NCBI GenBank assembly: GCA_010909725.1
Contig: JAACMV010000022.1
Span: 930,001-994,000 of the forward strand
Source of the DNA: Picochlorum sp. 'celeri'
Taxonomy: Eukaryota; Chlorophyta; Trebouxiophyceae
Direction of reading: 5' to 3'
Length of the DNA: 64,000 nucleotides
Shown here: piece by piece, positions 1 through 9,853 of the stretch
Numbering within the stretch: the first letter of the stretch is position 1
Layout: each line of letters starts with the position of its first letter
The notes under the pieces: model-generated
What the model saw: the letters and a program-made list of their open reading frames with translations, nothing else
The model's database searches: none
What the model was told of the DNA's origin: nothing
Program-made: the position numbers and the translations under genes

Positions 1-1
1 G

Positions 2-1849
2 GATAGATTGGATGACGCAAGGAATGCTATTCAATCGTACATTGAAACATATCCTGAGACGACAGATTTGACTCATATCAATCTTCTCTCTGAGCTTTAT
101 ATGCATCCTGATATACGCGATTGGAATGCGTTATTGGGATTGATGGAAGAGACGCGGCAGGTTGGGTGGGCAGATCCTGAGGATATGCCCACTGAATTAG
201 AGAGCAAAGAAGCCATTGCATACGCTCATCTGGGTGATGTTGAAAAAGCTTCAGCAATCTGTCAAAAATTGCTCGAAAAACCTGTGGATATATTTCCAGA
301 TGTATTCATCTATGTAGCTACTGAGTTTGAGGCGTTACAGATGTATGATTATGCTGTACCATTTCTTGAAAGACTTGCATGTGAGGCGCATGGGTCATCC
401 ATGGATGTGTGGAGGAGATATGCAAATGCGTGTCAGCAAGCAGAAGGAGGTATACAAGGTGCCATAGAAGCTTGTACGAAAGTCGTGCAACGGGTTTCGA
501 GGGACAACCCAGACTTCATTGATGCTGTCATTAGACTTGCTGACTTGCTCTTGGAGAATGGTCAGATAGAAGAAGCAAAATCTTCTCTTGCTGAGCTGGA
601 ATCAGTTGATCCATATCCTGGCGGGGTTTTAACAGTCCCAGAACATGTATATACTACGAGATCGCGCGTGCTGAAGGCATGCGAGTGCGATGAGTTGTAC
701 AGCATGCTGTTTTATGAGCCAGTTTTGAAGAGCTTGAAACTGATTTTCCACTCGCCTGATCATGTGGAGAGAAAGGGTCGGAAAAAATTAGGTGATGGAG
801 GCGATAAAATTGGAAATGATTTGTTTGTGTGGGAGAGTTCTCAAGAGAAGCGCAGGAAAAAAGCAAAGCAGCAGGATGGGGGAGTTGAAGAACCCAGCAT
901 GTTTGGTGCTGATATGGAGGAGTCAGATGTGAATATTCCAGTGCTCAGCAATCCATTAAAAGATAATCAATGCTTTGACGTGGTTGTGCACTTGATCAAA
1001 GTGTTACTAAAGCAAGGTGAAATCGAAAAGGCTCACGATACTTGCGATCTTGCCGTGACTGTCCTGTCAAAGAAGCACCCAAACAAGGATAGAAGGGATA
1101 CAGTCAAAATGTATCTGGCAGATTGTCAGTGTCGCATGGGCGACCTCTCTAGCGCTTTGAAGCATATCAAGGCCCCTGCAGATCATTGGCCCGACTCTGC
1201 AGAGGTATGGAATATATTTACCAAAATTACCCTTGGGGTTGGAGGTGTGAGGCAGACTTCAAAGTATATTAGCAACATGAGGCGGAGGCATCCACACTCT
1301 TTGGCACTTGCTCTTTTGAATGGCCACGTATTTCTCCAAAGTCATCAATACGCTGCTGCCCTTGGTGAATATTTTGATGCGTACAGGATGGGTCCCTGGG
1401 AGCCTATTGTCAAGATGTGCATAGCAAATCTCTTTGTCAATTACGCATGTGTGACAAAGAAGGATAGGGATATGGCACTGATGCATGCATTTGCCTGGAT
1501 GCAAGAATATGCCAAACTGCGTAAGAATCATGTGGAATTTGCATACAATGCTGGGAGGATAGCACATCAGTTTTCCCTTTTACATTTGGCGGTGCCACTG
1601 TATAAGGAAGCCCTGATGCACCACGATCATGCCAACCTTCCGTTCGATATGGAACAACTCGAGATAGAGAGGAACGCTTTCAACAATGGACATGTATCCA
1701 GGATCTCTCACTATATTTCTAAGGGTAGTTTAAATCCAAAGAAGTCGGATCTTTCTCGGGAATCTGCTTTTAATTTGGCATTACTATTGCGGGAGTCTGG
1801 TGCACATGAACTTGCAAAGAAATGCATGAAAAAATATCTTGTATTCTAA
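2..1849 (+). CDS. TFIIIC TPR subunit (GTF3C3/TFC4-like), 5' partial
   Basis: The frame is open at the left edge with no start codon seen, so the N-terminus lies outside the window; about 616 residues are present. The protein is a TPR array interrupted by an acidic/basic linker near residues 255-310. Its C-terminal third matches the family pattern of GTF3C3/TFC4: a LALLNGHVFLQ-like helix, a long helix with MALMHAFAWMQEY, then HLAVPLYKEAL and a final SAFNLALLLRESG repeat. In other eukaryotes this subunit of TFIIIC bridges box A binding and TFIIIB recruitment at tRNA genes. It is one uninterrupted exon and converges on the ATG1 gene 56 bp downstream. Family assignment is by recall of the C-terminal pattern; generic TPR similarity alone would not be enough. 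Confidence 0.8.
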   Translation, partial: DRLDDARNAIQSYIETYPETTDLTHINLLSELYMHPDIRDWNALLGLMEETRQVGWADPEDMPTELESKEAIAYAHLGDVEKASAICQKLLEKPVDIFPDVFIYVATEFEALQMYDYAVPFLERLACEAHGSSMDVWRRYANACQQAEGGIQGAIEACTKVVQRVSRDNPDFIDAVIRLADLLLENGQIEEAKSSLAELESVDPYPGGVLTVPEHVYTTRSRVLKACECDELYSMLFYEPVLKSLKLIFHSPDHVERKGRKKLGDGGDKIGNDLFVWESSQEKRRKKAKQQDGGVEEPSMFGADMEESDVNIPVLSNPLKDNQCFDVVVHLIKVLLKQGEIEKAHDTCDLAVTVLSKKHPNKDRRDTVKMYLADCQCRMGDLSSALKHIKAPADHWPDSAEVWNIFTKITLGVGGVRQTSKYISNMRRRHPHSLALALLNGHVFLQSHQYAAALGEYFDAYRMGPWEPIVKMCIANLFVNYACVTKKDRDMALMHAFAWMQEYAKLRKNHVEFAYNAGRIAHQFSLLHLAVPLYKEALMHHDHANLPFDMEQLEIERNAFNNGHVSRISHYISKGSLNPKKSDLSRESAFNLALLLRESGAHELAKKCMKKYLVF

Positions 1850-1905
1850 TGTACAGAGTCGATAATAATAATACATATACAAGGATATCAAATTTTTTGT
1901 ATCAT

Positions 1906-3609
1906 TCAATTCTTCATGCTGGCAACAGCAACCCATCTGGCTGCAACAGCCGTACATTGTTTCTGAAGCAGGGCAGAGTCAACAAAGCAGGATTCTGTGG
2001 CGCTTCGGATAATTTCCTCAGATTCTACAGCTAAAAAATATAGCAATAGACCCGACTTTTCATATTTCTCTCTACAAAGCTCATAATTTCCCAAAAGTTC
2101 TTCTGCAGCGCCTTCTTGAGCCAATTCCTGTGCTGCCTGATGGCAAATATCAAACCACTCTAGAATCGATACATGGTCATGAATATACCCTGCATGATAT
2201 TTGTACAAATATCCCATCGCCGACTTGGCTCTCTCTGCTATTTTATGGCAGTGATCTGTAATACTTCCTTTGTCGACATCATCGTTACTCTCTACGCTGG
2301 CCTGGGATGATGCCATTGTGGGTTGGTGCTCAACACTCTCAATAGTTGCATTCAAAATTTGCAATGCTGCAACATGAAGCCCAATCTTTTTCAAATACTG
2401 ACCCATGGAAGTATCAGGAAGGCACTGGATATCTTGTGCTAGCGAGTCTAAAAGGATTGCAACTTGGGACAAAAACTGGTGTTTACCATAATGCTGCCAT
2501 GGAACCTCTTCAATAATCTTTTCTGCCATGCAACCCTGAGAGCTCGATGGCAAAACAGGCTGACATCGCTTTTCACCCTTGTCCAGTGATCTTGGAGAGT
2601 GTAGTAGCACAAAATCATCTTTTTCTTCGAACAGGATGTCTTCTTCAGTAACATCCATTTCTTCTACCCGAGGCTGTTGGATAGGCATCAGGCCTACATG
2701 ATGCACAGGATGTTCTGCACTCGTAGTATCCAATGTGCCTTCCCCGAGAATATATGGGTGACTGAAGAAACCCTCAAAACTTATCCTCTCTACAGGACGC
2801 CTCTGCAATAAAGTGCGCATCAAATGCTTGCATGCATATGACAGCTCTGTTGAGACATCAGATGGGATGCATGGCTCCCGACTTCTCATTTCCTTCAGCA
2901 AAGATGCTTGGTTTGACCCCGTGTACGGAGGGCCTCCACATAGCATTTCAAACATGATCGCACCAAGGCTCCACAAATCTGCCTTTGCGTCATACTGTTG
3001 TCCCATAAGAATCTCTGGAGCCATGTACAATGGACTTCCGCAGAGCGTGTCAGCCATCAGATGAGGTCCAAGTGCCCTTGCAAATCCAAAATCAGCGATT
3101 TTCACCACAGGTGACTCCTCGTTATCATCAACTAATAACAAATTCTGCGGCTTCAAATCCCGATGGACGACATGATGCTTCCACATTTCTTGCATCCCTG
3201 CACGCAACTGCCTCAGAATGTGTCTTGCCGTCTTTTCTGAGAGTCTACCAGTGTCCCTCAACCTCTGTGACAAATCACCTCCAGCACAGTACTCCATCAC
3301 TAGATACATTTTCCCACCAGACTCGATAACATCATACAGCTTGACCACATTTACGTGGTCAATATGCCGAAGGGTGTAGATTTCTCCTTCCAGGGACTGT
3401 CGAAGTTTTGGACTCAACTTGTTTTTATGGATCTCTTTAATCGCTGCCAATCGACGCTTTCCTGTCTCTATGTCAATCTCATCCACATGCACAGCCTTCC
3501 AAACGATAGCAAATGACCCAGACCCTAGCACAGATACAAGTTCCCAGGAACCTACAACGTGGCTCTTTCCCTTCGACGTTCCCTTCCCTACGTCCTCATG
3601 CGCACTCAT
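1906..3609 (-). CDS. ATG1: Autophagy kinase ATG1/ULK-like
   Basis: A 567-residue single-exon Ser/Thr kinase. The kinase domain lies near the N-terminus (about residues 22-290), with glycine loop LGSGSFAIVWKA, VAIK-type lysine in AAIKEI, catalytic HRDLKPQN, DFG in IADFGFARAL and the APE motif. The sequence around LRHIDHVNVVKLYDV and SLYMAPEILMGQQYDAK-type segments is typical of ATG1/ULK. A helical C-terminal region (about 370-560) fits the tandem MIT domains by which Atg1 binds Atg13. Expected role: initiation of autophagy in the cytosol. The first ATG is used and upstream codons do not extend the kinase fold. Confidence 0.88.
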   Translation of the reverse strand: MSAHEDVGKGTSKGKSHVVGSWELVSVLGSGSFAIVWKAVHVDEIDIETGKRRLAAIKEIHKNKLSPKLRQSLEGEIYTLRHIDHVNVVKLYDVIESGGKMYLVMEYCAGGDLSQRLRDTGRLSEKTARHILRQLRAGMQEMWKHHVVHRDLKPQNLLLVDDNEESPVVKIADFGFARALGPHLMADTLCGSPLYMAPEILMGQQYDAKADLWSLGAIMFEMLCGGPPYTGSNQASLLKEMRSREPCIPSDVSTELSYACKHLMRTLLQRRPVERISFEGFFSHPYILGEGTLDTTSAEHPVHHVGLMPIQQPRVEEMDVTEEDILFEEKDDFVLLHSPRSLDKGEKRCQPVLPSSSQGCMAEKIIEEVPWQHYGKHQFLSQVAILLDSLAQDIQCLPDTSMGQYLKKIGLHVAALQILNATIESVEHQPTMASSQASVESNDDVDKGSITDHCHKIAERAKSAMGYLYKYHAGYIHDHVSILEWFDICHQAAQELAQEGAAEELLGNYELCREKYEKSGLLLYFLAVESEEIIRSATESCFVDSALLQKQCTAVAARWVAVASMKN

Positions 3610-3899
3610 ATTGAGCTAATTTTATTTGTTCTAGTGAATGAACACCAGCATTCAACGATTCTTCTCTGCAGACATTCGAGTCTGGATACTGTTCCTGAAA
3701 CAATGTACCAATTGCTCGAACCCTTCTATGCCTTATTTCTCATCTACGAATCCCTTGTATTTACATTAATATTTTCTATGACAGTTTGAGAGTAAAATGA
3801 ATGAATGAATAATACTGCGAGGGGAACCCTTGAATTGTATTTTCGAAATGGCCTAGTATTACATCCTCCTCCATGGACTGGCCAGTCCACTGATCAGTG

Positions 3900-3913
3900 T
3901 GAGTCATGACTCA
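3900..3913. promoter_or_regulatory. Palindromic double TGAGTCA site
   Basis: TGAGTCATGACTCA is a perfect 14-bp palindrome made of two overlapping inverted TGAGTCA half-sites, the element recognised by AP-1/GCN4-type bZIP factors. It sits between two divergently transcribed genes. Function is inferred from the motif only. Confidence 0.4.
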
Positions 3914-4372
3914 TGAATGGGGCCACCCTGCTTGGCCATGGGTGGTGCAGCAAAGTTGCCTTGGGAATTCCAATGTCGCTGTGAATTGTACAGTGGGCAA
4001 CGTATTCAGATGTCATGTTCATGACGTAGTAGTAGACGTGTTGGGATACGGCATGCTTACCCCTGAAGTATGTCTCAGCAACATGAGTGAAGAACTCAAC
4101 ACGACTCGGGGAGCTTGTTGGTTGTTTTGTCTTTCGAGCATCTACGATGCGGCGTACCATATGACGCCTTGACGGGCTGTACGTTCCATTACAGTATAGC
4201 TATTATGTGTAGGAGATCCAAGGAAACAATCGCAACCAGGGTCAATAGCGGCTGAATCCACCTGCGTGGATCTCGACAGGCAATACCGCGGCTGCGCGGC
4301 CGAATCCAGCGAATCCTGACGCAATCATGTACACGTAGCCTGCAACACGGCATCAATCACCCGCGGATCGTC

Positions 4373-4379
4373 TATATAA
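4373..4379 (+). promoter_or_regulatory. TATA box of the small secreted-protein gene
   Basis: TATATAA lies 95 bp before the ATG at 4474, a plausible distance for a core promoter with a short 5' leader. No transcript data support it. Confidence 0.45.
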
Positions 4380-4473
4380 CGCTCACGATCACGAACCCAA
4401 ACCAGAAATAAACAAAAGAATACATCTTTTTCGAAAACTGAACCATCACCCAAAGACGAAGAACATTCATACC

Positions 4474-4917
4474 ATGTTCCGCTACTGTGCACTCGTTGTC
4501 GCTGTCGTGTTGCTCGCACTCGGAAGCGTGCAGGCTGTTGATGACAGGCCATTCATGTTTGGACCCACTGGAAAGTGGAGAGGAGATAAGGTGAAGCAGA
4601 AGAAGAGCAAGTGGACAGGACCGGACGAGGATGTCCGCGAAGCTGAAGCCATGGGAAGTTGCTGGCTCTACTGCACCAGTGGAAAGAATGCAATCCCCAT
4701 GTACTACACTGTGGGCAATATCATAGCCAAGAACGAGGACGAATACATTTGCCAGTGCTATGATAAGAGAAATAAGAATACCAATTTTGTGCACTGCACT
4801 GAGGAGAATAACCAATGCTCTGGTGGGGATGTGAAAGACTTTGGTTTCGACAGCACCTACCTCACCTTCTTCTGCAAACCAGGCATTGACGGATTCCCTT
4901 GCAGCAAGACGACCTAA
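4474..4917 (+). CDS. Small secreted cysteine-rich protein
   Basis: 147 residues, one exon. The first 21 residues form a clear signal peptide (hydrophobic VVAVVLLALGSVQA, cleavage expected after AQA/QA). The mature part has a basic N-terminal segment rich in K and W, then eight cysteines in SCWLYC, ICQCY, VHC, QC, FFC and FPC contexts, enough for four disulfides. I recognise no family. A TATA box and a bZIP-type palindrome upstream suggest a regulated, possibly abundant, extracellular or vacuolar product. No membrane segment or GPI signal is visible. Confidence 0.7.
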   Translation: MFRYCALVVAVVLLALGSVQAVDDRPFMFGPTGKWRGDKVKQKKSKWTGPDEDVREAEAMGSCWLYCTSGKNAIPMYYTVGNIIAKNEDEYICQCYDKRNKNTNFVHCTEENNQCSGGDVKDFGFDSTYLTFFCKPGIDGFPCSKTT

Positions 4918-5123
4918 TAAAGTAATCGATCCTGGACTTCCCTTTTACGGAGATAAGGGATGTTCCGCAACAGGCTGGTCTCTCTCTGCGCGTGACAGTG
5001 TCGTGGCAATGAGTGCCACGTCAGCAGAGAACTCCTAATGGCAATATGAGATGCATTGTAGCGCTCGCATACTCATATGATGAATCAAATAAACGTGTAA
5101 CTTACAAATAAATAATACGAAAC

Positions 5124-6542
5124 ATGATAGTAAGAGATTTACTCACAATACAAAGGCATCGGTGTGTGCCAAATTCGGCATCATCTCACAAGCCTTATGC
5201 ACCCATGCGCCCTCGTGTAGCACAATGTGGTATTACAAGGCATCCAATATGCCATAAAAATAGCAAAGTACTAGTAAAAGGGGTGAAGCATGAAGCTGCA
5301 CCTTTAGCAACAGAAGAAGACCACGTCAGACAAATCCTTGCTGACGTTGGAGGCAAGCAAAAGGTTATGATTGCCCAGGTTGCCCCGGCGGTACGCGTGA
5401 GCCTCGGTGAAGAATTCAATGTAGATCCTCCGGTGACGGGGAAGATTGTGACGGCTCTGAAATTGCTGGGATTTGATTATGTCTTTGATGTTATTGCTGG
5501 TGCTGATCTCACAATCCTAGAAGAAGGCTCGGAGCTGATACAAAGACTTGCTGATAATCTACAAGGGAAGGAAGACGCAGCACCTCTTCCAATGTTCTCT
5601 AGCTGCTGTCCGGGTTGGATTGAATTTGTGGAGAAATGCTCTCCAGAGGTTATACCATATGTGTCTACAGCAAAGAGTCCTCACATGATGCAGGGCGCCA
5701 TTATCAAGACATTCTTTTCTGATATTATCAAACGATCGGAGGAGGATATTAGCGTGACATCGGTGATGCCTTGCGTGCGGAAACAAGGTGAAGCTGATAG
5801 AGAACCAAATCAAACACCGGCTGGTCATAGACATGTGGATCATGTCGTTACCACAAAGGGACTCGCACAAATGATCAAGGATGCAGGTATCGATTTTGCA
5901 AATCTTCCTGATACTCATTTTGATGCCTTCATGGGGCTTGGATCGGGAGGCGCAGTACTGTTTGGAACCACTGGTGGTGTTACGGAAGCAGCCCTCAGAA
6001 CTGTGTATGATATTGCATCGCAAGGATCAGGAGCTGGGCCCTTGGATCATCTTGAATTTGAAGACGTTCGCGGGATGGATGGTATCAAGGAAACTTCTCT
6101 GCGAATTCCTGCAAATCCAGAGGGTCCTCTACACAACTCGGAAGAGTTGGAGTTGCATGTGTGTGTATGCAATGGCTTAGGTAATGCGAAAAAGCTACTC
6201 AAAGAAACGATCGAAGGAAAAAGTAAATACCACTTTGTCGAGGTGATGGCATGCCCGGGAGGGTGCATAGGCGGAGGTGGACAACCAAGATCCAAGGGAA
6301 AGGAAGCCTTGATGGCCCGCCAGAAAGCATTGTACAATTTGGACAGTTCCAGTGAGATTCGCCAGTCCCACCAGAACCCAGTCATCAAAGATCTATATAC
6401 CAAGTACCTCGTAAAACCTGGAAGCGAGGTCGCTGAGACATTGCTTCACACTGGCTATGTTGAAGGTGGACCAGCAAAATACAAGGGACAAGGTGTTTCT
6501 GAAACATCCGATGAAGACATCTGCGACGCTGATGATATCTAA
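5124..6542 (+). CDS. HYDA: Algal-type [FeFe]-hydrogenase
   Basis: 472 residues, one exon. All three H-cluster motifs are intact: L1 SSCCPGW (about 159-165), L2 MPCVRKQGEADR (215-226) and L3 MACPGGCIGGGGQP (375-388), placing the four ligand cysteines near 162, 217, 377 and 381. There is no N-terminal ferredoxin-like [4Fe-4S] domain, as in green algal HydA enzymes that take electrons directly from plastid ferredoxin. The first ~60 residues are basic and rich in S, H and R, consistent with a plastid transit peptide. The L2 QGEADR sequence and the FGTTGGVTEAALR segment set it apart from the related NAR1/NARFL Fe-S assembly proteins. Expected reaction: reversible proton reduction to H2 under anoxia. 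The HydE/F/G maturases are not in this window. Confidence 0.93.
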   Translation: MIVRDLLTIQRHRCVPNSASSHKPYAPMRPRVAQCGITRHPICHKNSKVLVKGVKHEAAPLATEEDHVRQILADVGGKQKVMIAQVAPAVRVSLGEEFNVDPPVTGKIVTALKLLGFDYVFDVIAGADLTILEEGSELIQRLADNLQGKEDAAPLPMFSSCCPGWIEFVEKCSPEVIPYVSTAKSPHMMQGAIIKTFFSDIIKRSEEDISVTSVMPCVRKQGEADREPNQTPAGHRHVDHVVTTKGLAQMIKDAGIDFANLPDTHFDAFMGLGSGGAVLFGTTGGVTEAALRTVYDIASQGSGAGPLDHLEFEDVRGMDGIKETSLRIPANPEGPLHNSEELELHVCVCNGLGNAKKLLKETIEGKSKYHFVEVMACPGGCIGGGGQPRSKGKEALMARQKALYNLDSSSEIRQSHQNPVIKDLYTKYLVKPGSEVAETLLHTGYVEGGPAKYKGQGVSETSDEDICDADDI

Positions 6543-6583
6543 TCCCATATTTTATGCACATTTTATGTTTAATAATTTAAAAT

Positions 6584-8245
6584 ATGAAAGAAAAAACGCC
6601 ATCAAAGGCATCTAGGGGAACTCCTGCAAGGTACGAGGAATTCAAATTTGAACGTTCGTTGGTGTTGCCAAAAGCGGGGCTAGATGCGACTATGACGGAT
6701 GTATGTAGGTCCAAAAAGGATAGTAATCTTCTGACTGGTATTTTAAAGAGGCGATTAGCCAGAGAAGAGCAGGACAAAAAGGCCAAGGCAAAACTCGAAG
6801 AGGCACGGCAACGGGCGTCTGAAAGAGAGGCTAATTCGGATGTGGAACAGCATATTCTGTCTCTTGAACAGCAAATTAATGATTCATTCCGCGGAGACTG
6901 TAATGAAGAGTCAACAGAGAGCTTTTTAGAGTCCGTTCAGGTGATTCGGGGTGTGGAGCAGCTGGATGATCTGGACATTCAGTTGGGAGAAACGCTGTTT
7001 GGGAGGAAAATGAAGGAAATACTGGGCTGCATGAGTGCTTCACTTGGATATACAGAGAAACAGAGGGCATTGATGATTGTGGGTGAATTTATGCTGTCTG
7101 GAATGATGGAGGCACTGGTGCAAACTCAAGGAGTGTGCCCAAAAGAGTTGCTGTGTTTAATGGTTCGCATCATTGGACATCACGATGATATCGAAGAGGC
7201 CGGTAACGCAAAACGATGTTTGGAAAGAATATGGAAACTTCTTTATATTGGCAAGAAGAAGCCTGCGAGTCTTCCCAATGCTGTGACACGTGTGCATGTT
7301 GCTGATCTACCCAGTCTTGGAGATTATTACAAGGAATTGGTTGCCAACGGATGTCAGATGAAAGCTGTGGAGGTGAAGGAGGATGTTCGAAGTCAAGGAT
7401 ACCCTGAAAGTTCTAGGATTCATTTTATTGGACTTATCTTGGATGCTATCAGTGACTATTGCTGCTTTCTAAAGGATGCTCGGTGTCATCTTGATCAGAG
7501 TGAGATTGAGCAGGCATCCATATTGGTGCAATTGGTGATATGTCTTCGATATGATCCCAATGCTTTTCGAATTTTAGAAAGCCTTGATACGGCGCTTGTG
7601 TGTTTGCTGGGCGCATTTGATGATGTGACATGGAAAATGCTGCTCCCCACTCTAAGTTATCAAATGGCAGTAGCATTTTCAATGGATGCGCCGAAAGGCC
7701 TCAAGGTCAGAGTGATCAGAGGATTGCCGTGTGGGTTTAGAATTTTGAATAAGCGTATGGATCCTATTCGCCGAAGATGCACAGAGTTGCAGCAACTCGC
7801 TGCAGCACTCATGCTGGATGTCATCTTGGAGCCATTGGATTCGAGAAAGCAGCCGCGCAAATCCATCACGACCCGGTATCCGCTGGATGTAGAAAGCTTT
7901 ATATCGTCACAGAAATGGTTCTCTAATATGGAGCTTCTATCTGAATGCCCATCTTCCGAATCAAATGCTATGAACCATTTCACCAGAGTTGAGATGCTTC
8001 TCCATCTGTCCAATCTCATGATGTGGCCGTACATTCTCACAGCGATGAATTCATCTACAGCTCCTATTACGTATCTGACGACGACATTTTTGAAGAAATG
8101 GGCAAACATGCTGGCCCAACTTCAGCGAAGAATTAAGAATTTGAATCCTGAGGAACAGGCTGTCAAAGTGTTGGCGAATTTCTGGAAAATGCAGTATGAG
8201 ACGTATCTCGACGAATACTGCAATATTAAAAATATCCATGTATGA
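6584..8245 (+). CDS. Uncharacterised helical protein with N-terminal coiled coil
   Basis: 553 residues, one exon, starting only 41 bp after the hydrogenase stop on the same strand. Residues ~50-105 are a charged coiled coil rich in K, E, A and R. The remainder is predominantly helical, with repeated leucine-rich segments (about 140-320) resembling an armadillo/HEAT-like solenoid. There is no signal peptide, membrane segment or catalytic motif. A faint likeness to the SLF2/NSE6-type (CANIN) domain was considered but is too weak to use. The gene is convergent with the kinase downstream. Confidence 0.6.
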   Translation: MKEKTPSKASRGTPARYEEFKFERSLVLPKAGLDATMTDVCRSKKDSNLLTGILKRRLAREEQDKKAKAKLEEARQRASEREANSDVEQHILSLEQQINDSFRGDCNEESTESFLESVQVIRGVEQLDDLDIQLGETLFGRKMKEILGCMSASLGYTEKQRALMIVGEFMLSGMMEALVQTQGVCPKELLCLMVRIIGHHDDIEEAGNAKRCLERIWKLLYIGKKKPASLPNAVTRVHVADLPSLGDYYKELVANGCQMKAVEVKEDVRSQGYPESSRIHFIGLILDAISDYCCFLKDARCHLDQSEIEQASILVQLVICLRYDPNAFRILESLDTALVCLLGAFDDVTWKMLLPTLSYQMAVAFSMDAPKGLKVRVIRGLPCGFRILNKRMDPIRRRCTELQQLAAALMLDVILEPLDSRKQPRKSITTRYPLDVESFISSQKWFSNMELLSECPSSESNAMNHFTRVEMLLHLSNLMMWPYILTAMNSSTAPITYLTTTFLKKWANMLAQLQRRIKNLNPEEQAVKVLANFWKMQYETYLDEYCNIKNIHV

Positions 8246-8349
8246 TATTTTGAGTTACATATACGTTTTCATTGGTGTGGAAAAATCAGTTCTTTCTTCA
8301 TTCATCTTGACAAACTTCATGCATGTATGCATGCTCACGAAAAATAATA

Positions 8350-9853
8350 CTAACACAGGAAAATCTTTTGAACAGCCTTCTTTAAAGACCCTTCGCTATG
8401 AGAGGACTCCTTTTCCTTCAGAACTTCTGATGTTGGCGTGGCGTCTCTTCTGCTGAGTCTGCGCAGAAGAGACATGCGAGAAAGCGGCGTCACCTGCCTC
8501 TGTGAGTTGCTTACTAATTTATCCTCATCGTCGCCTTTCTCATGTGGCTCATTTGCCGTTTCTAACACACTGTGTTGAACCACAATATCTGATCCGCACA
8601 TGGGCGTTGCATCATCTTCTGTTGCTTTGGGAATGTGGGCACCACCATGATGTGCTGACCCATGAATGAACACATCTGCCTTGAGAGGAGGCTCTTGTGG
8701 ATTTTCTGAATGAGGAACAATCTCGACAGTCTCTGAAGTTTCCGAAACATGGCGTACTGGATCACATGGCGTTGCATGATCACGTCTCTGAAGCAGTTTA
8801 GTAATCCTACGGCGAAGTGTGAATGCAGATGGGCGATCCTCTGAGCGATACTGCATCATATCCAGGATAATATTTTGACATTCTACGGATACACACGAAG
8901 GAAAAGACCCTATGTTATAGCTTAAAATAGCGTCTTTAATCGCCTGCTTGCCTTTCCCAACAAAAGGCAATTTTCCAGTAACAAGTTCATACAATGTCAC
9001 TCCAAGAGCCCATATGTCCACCTTTTCATCCGTCGGATGAATATCCTGAGGTTTGATCTGACGCTGGACAATCTTCTCCACCGGAGGCAACAACACCACT
9101 TCCGGGGCCATATACTCCACGGTACCAACAGGTGATATGGCAGATTCCTGAAGTCTGCACATGGTCAATCCAAAGTCACCCAGCTTGACCTTGCCATCTT
9201 TATCGAGGAATATGTTTTCCAATTTCAAATCTCTATGGATGATCTGAAGAGAATGAAGATGACAGAGAGTGTCCAGCAATGGCACTCCTATCCGACGAAG
9301 GGCATCAACTTCATGCATGGCCTTTTTCCTGTCCAAGATCCACTCCAGCAAGTCACCTCCAGGGCAGTACTCCATCACTATATAGTAGTTGAACTCATCG
9401 GCAAAGGCAGTAAAAATCTGTACAGTGTTTGGGACTTTTCTTGAAGCAAAATATCGCATCATTGCTATTTCTCTCTTGATGGCTCTCAACTTTGTACTAG
9501 ACACTTTGCCCCTCTCATACACTTTGATGGCCACCTCCAACCCCTGCTGCTCTGCTTCAGGGATATCTCCTACGCTCACATCTGTAGACACATTTTGTAA
9601 CCTCTTGCAAAACGCCTTGTATATGATAGTATCCCTGCACAATAAGAGTACACATTCTCGTCAGTCATCATTCACGGACGAGTCCCTGAATACTAACAGC
9701 AACGTACTTGCCACGCCCCACTTCCACAATCCTCTCAAAATCCTTGCCAATATCCCAATTTCTCTCGTGAAATATACCAATTGGGCACCTTGGTTGATCC
9801 ATATGCTCGGCACGTGCCTTCAGAGAATCCTTGAGAGCATGATCTGTCATCAT
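8350..9853 (-). CDS. Serine/threonine protein kinase
   Basis: Two exons, 9853-9708 and 9634-8350; the 73-nt intron joins VGRGK to DTIIYKAF in frame (GTACGT donor, TGCAG acceptor). The N-terminal exon supplies the start of the glycine-rich loop, so the larger exon alone would be an incomplete kinase. Motifs present: AIKVYERG (catalytic lysine), HRDLKLEN, LGDFGLTM and TVEYMAPEVV. The C-terminal ~150 residues after the kinase fold are disordered, rich in S, H and E, ending in a basic RRLSRRDATPTSE stretch with potential phosphosites. The pattern is AGC/CAMK-like but I do not assign a subfamily. Confidence 0.82.

Larger units (their letters stand above)
3610..4473. other. Intergenic region upstream of the small secreted-protein gene
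   Basis: About 860 bp between the divergent ATG1 and small secreted-protein genes. Short open frames of up to 88 codons occur on both strands (3894-4172), but they overlap each other and resemble no family I know. The interval holds a palindromic bZIP-type site and a TATA box, so it is best read as a divergent promoter region. Confidence 0.6.

Noticed and set aside
3894..4172. 88-codon open frames on both strands upstream of the secreted-protein gene.
   Set aside because: They overlap in antisense, have no splice or family support, and lie in a promoter-like region.
5124..6542. Possibility that the hydrogenase is the Fe-S assembly protein NAR1/NARFL.
   Set aside because: The L2 QGEADR sequence, the L3 GGGGQP motif and the lack of NAR1's N-terminal cysteine set favour HydA.
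6584..8245. Assignment of the coiled-coil protein to the NSE6/SLF2 (CANIN) family.
   Set aside because: Only general helical likeness; no diagnostic motif could be named, so it is left uncharacterised.
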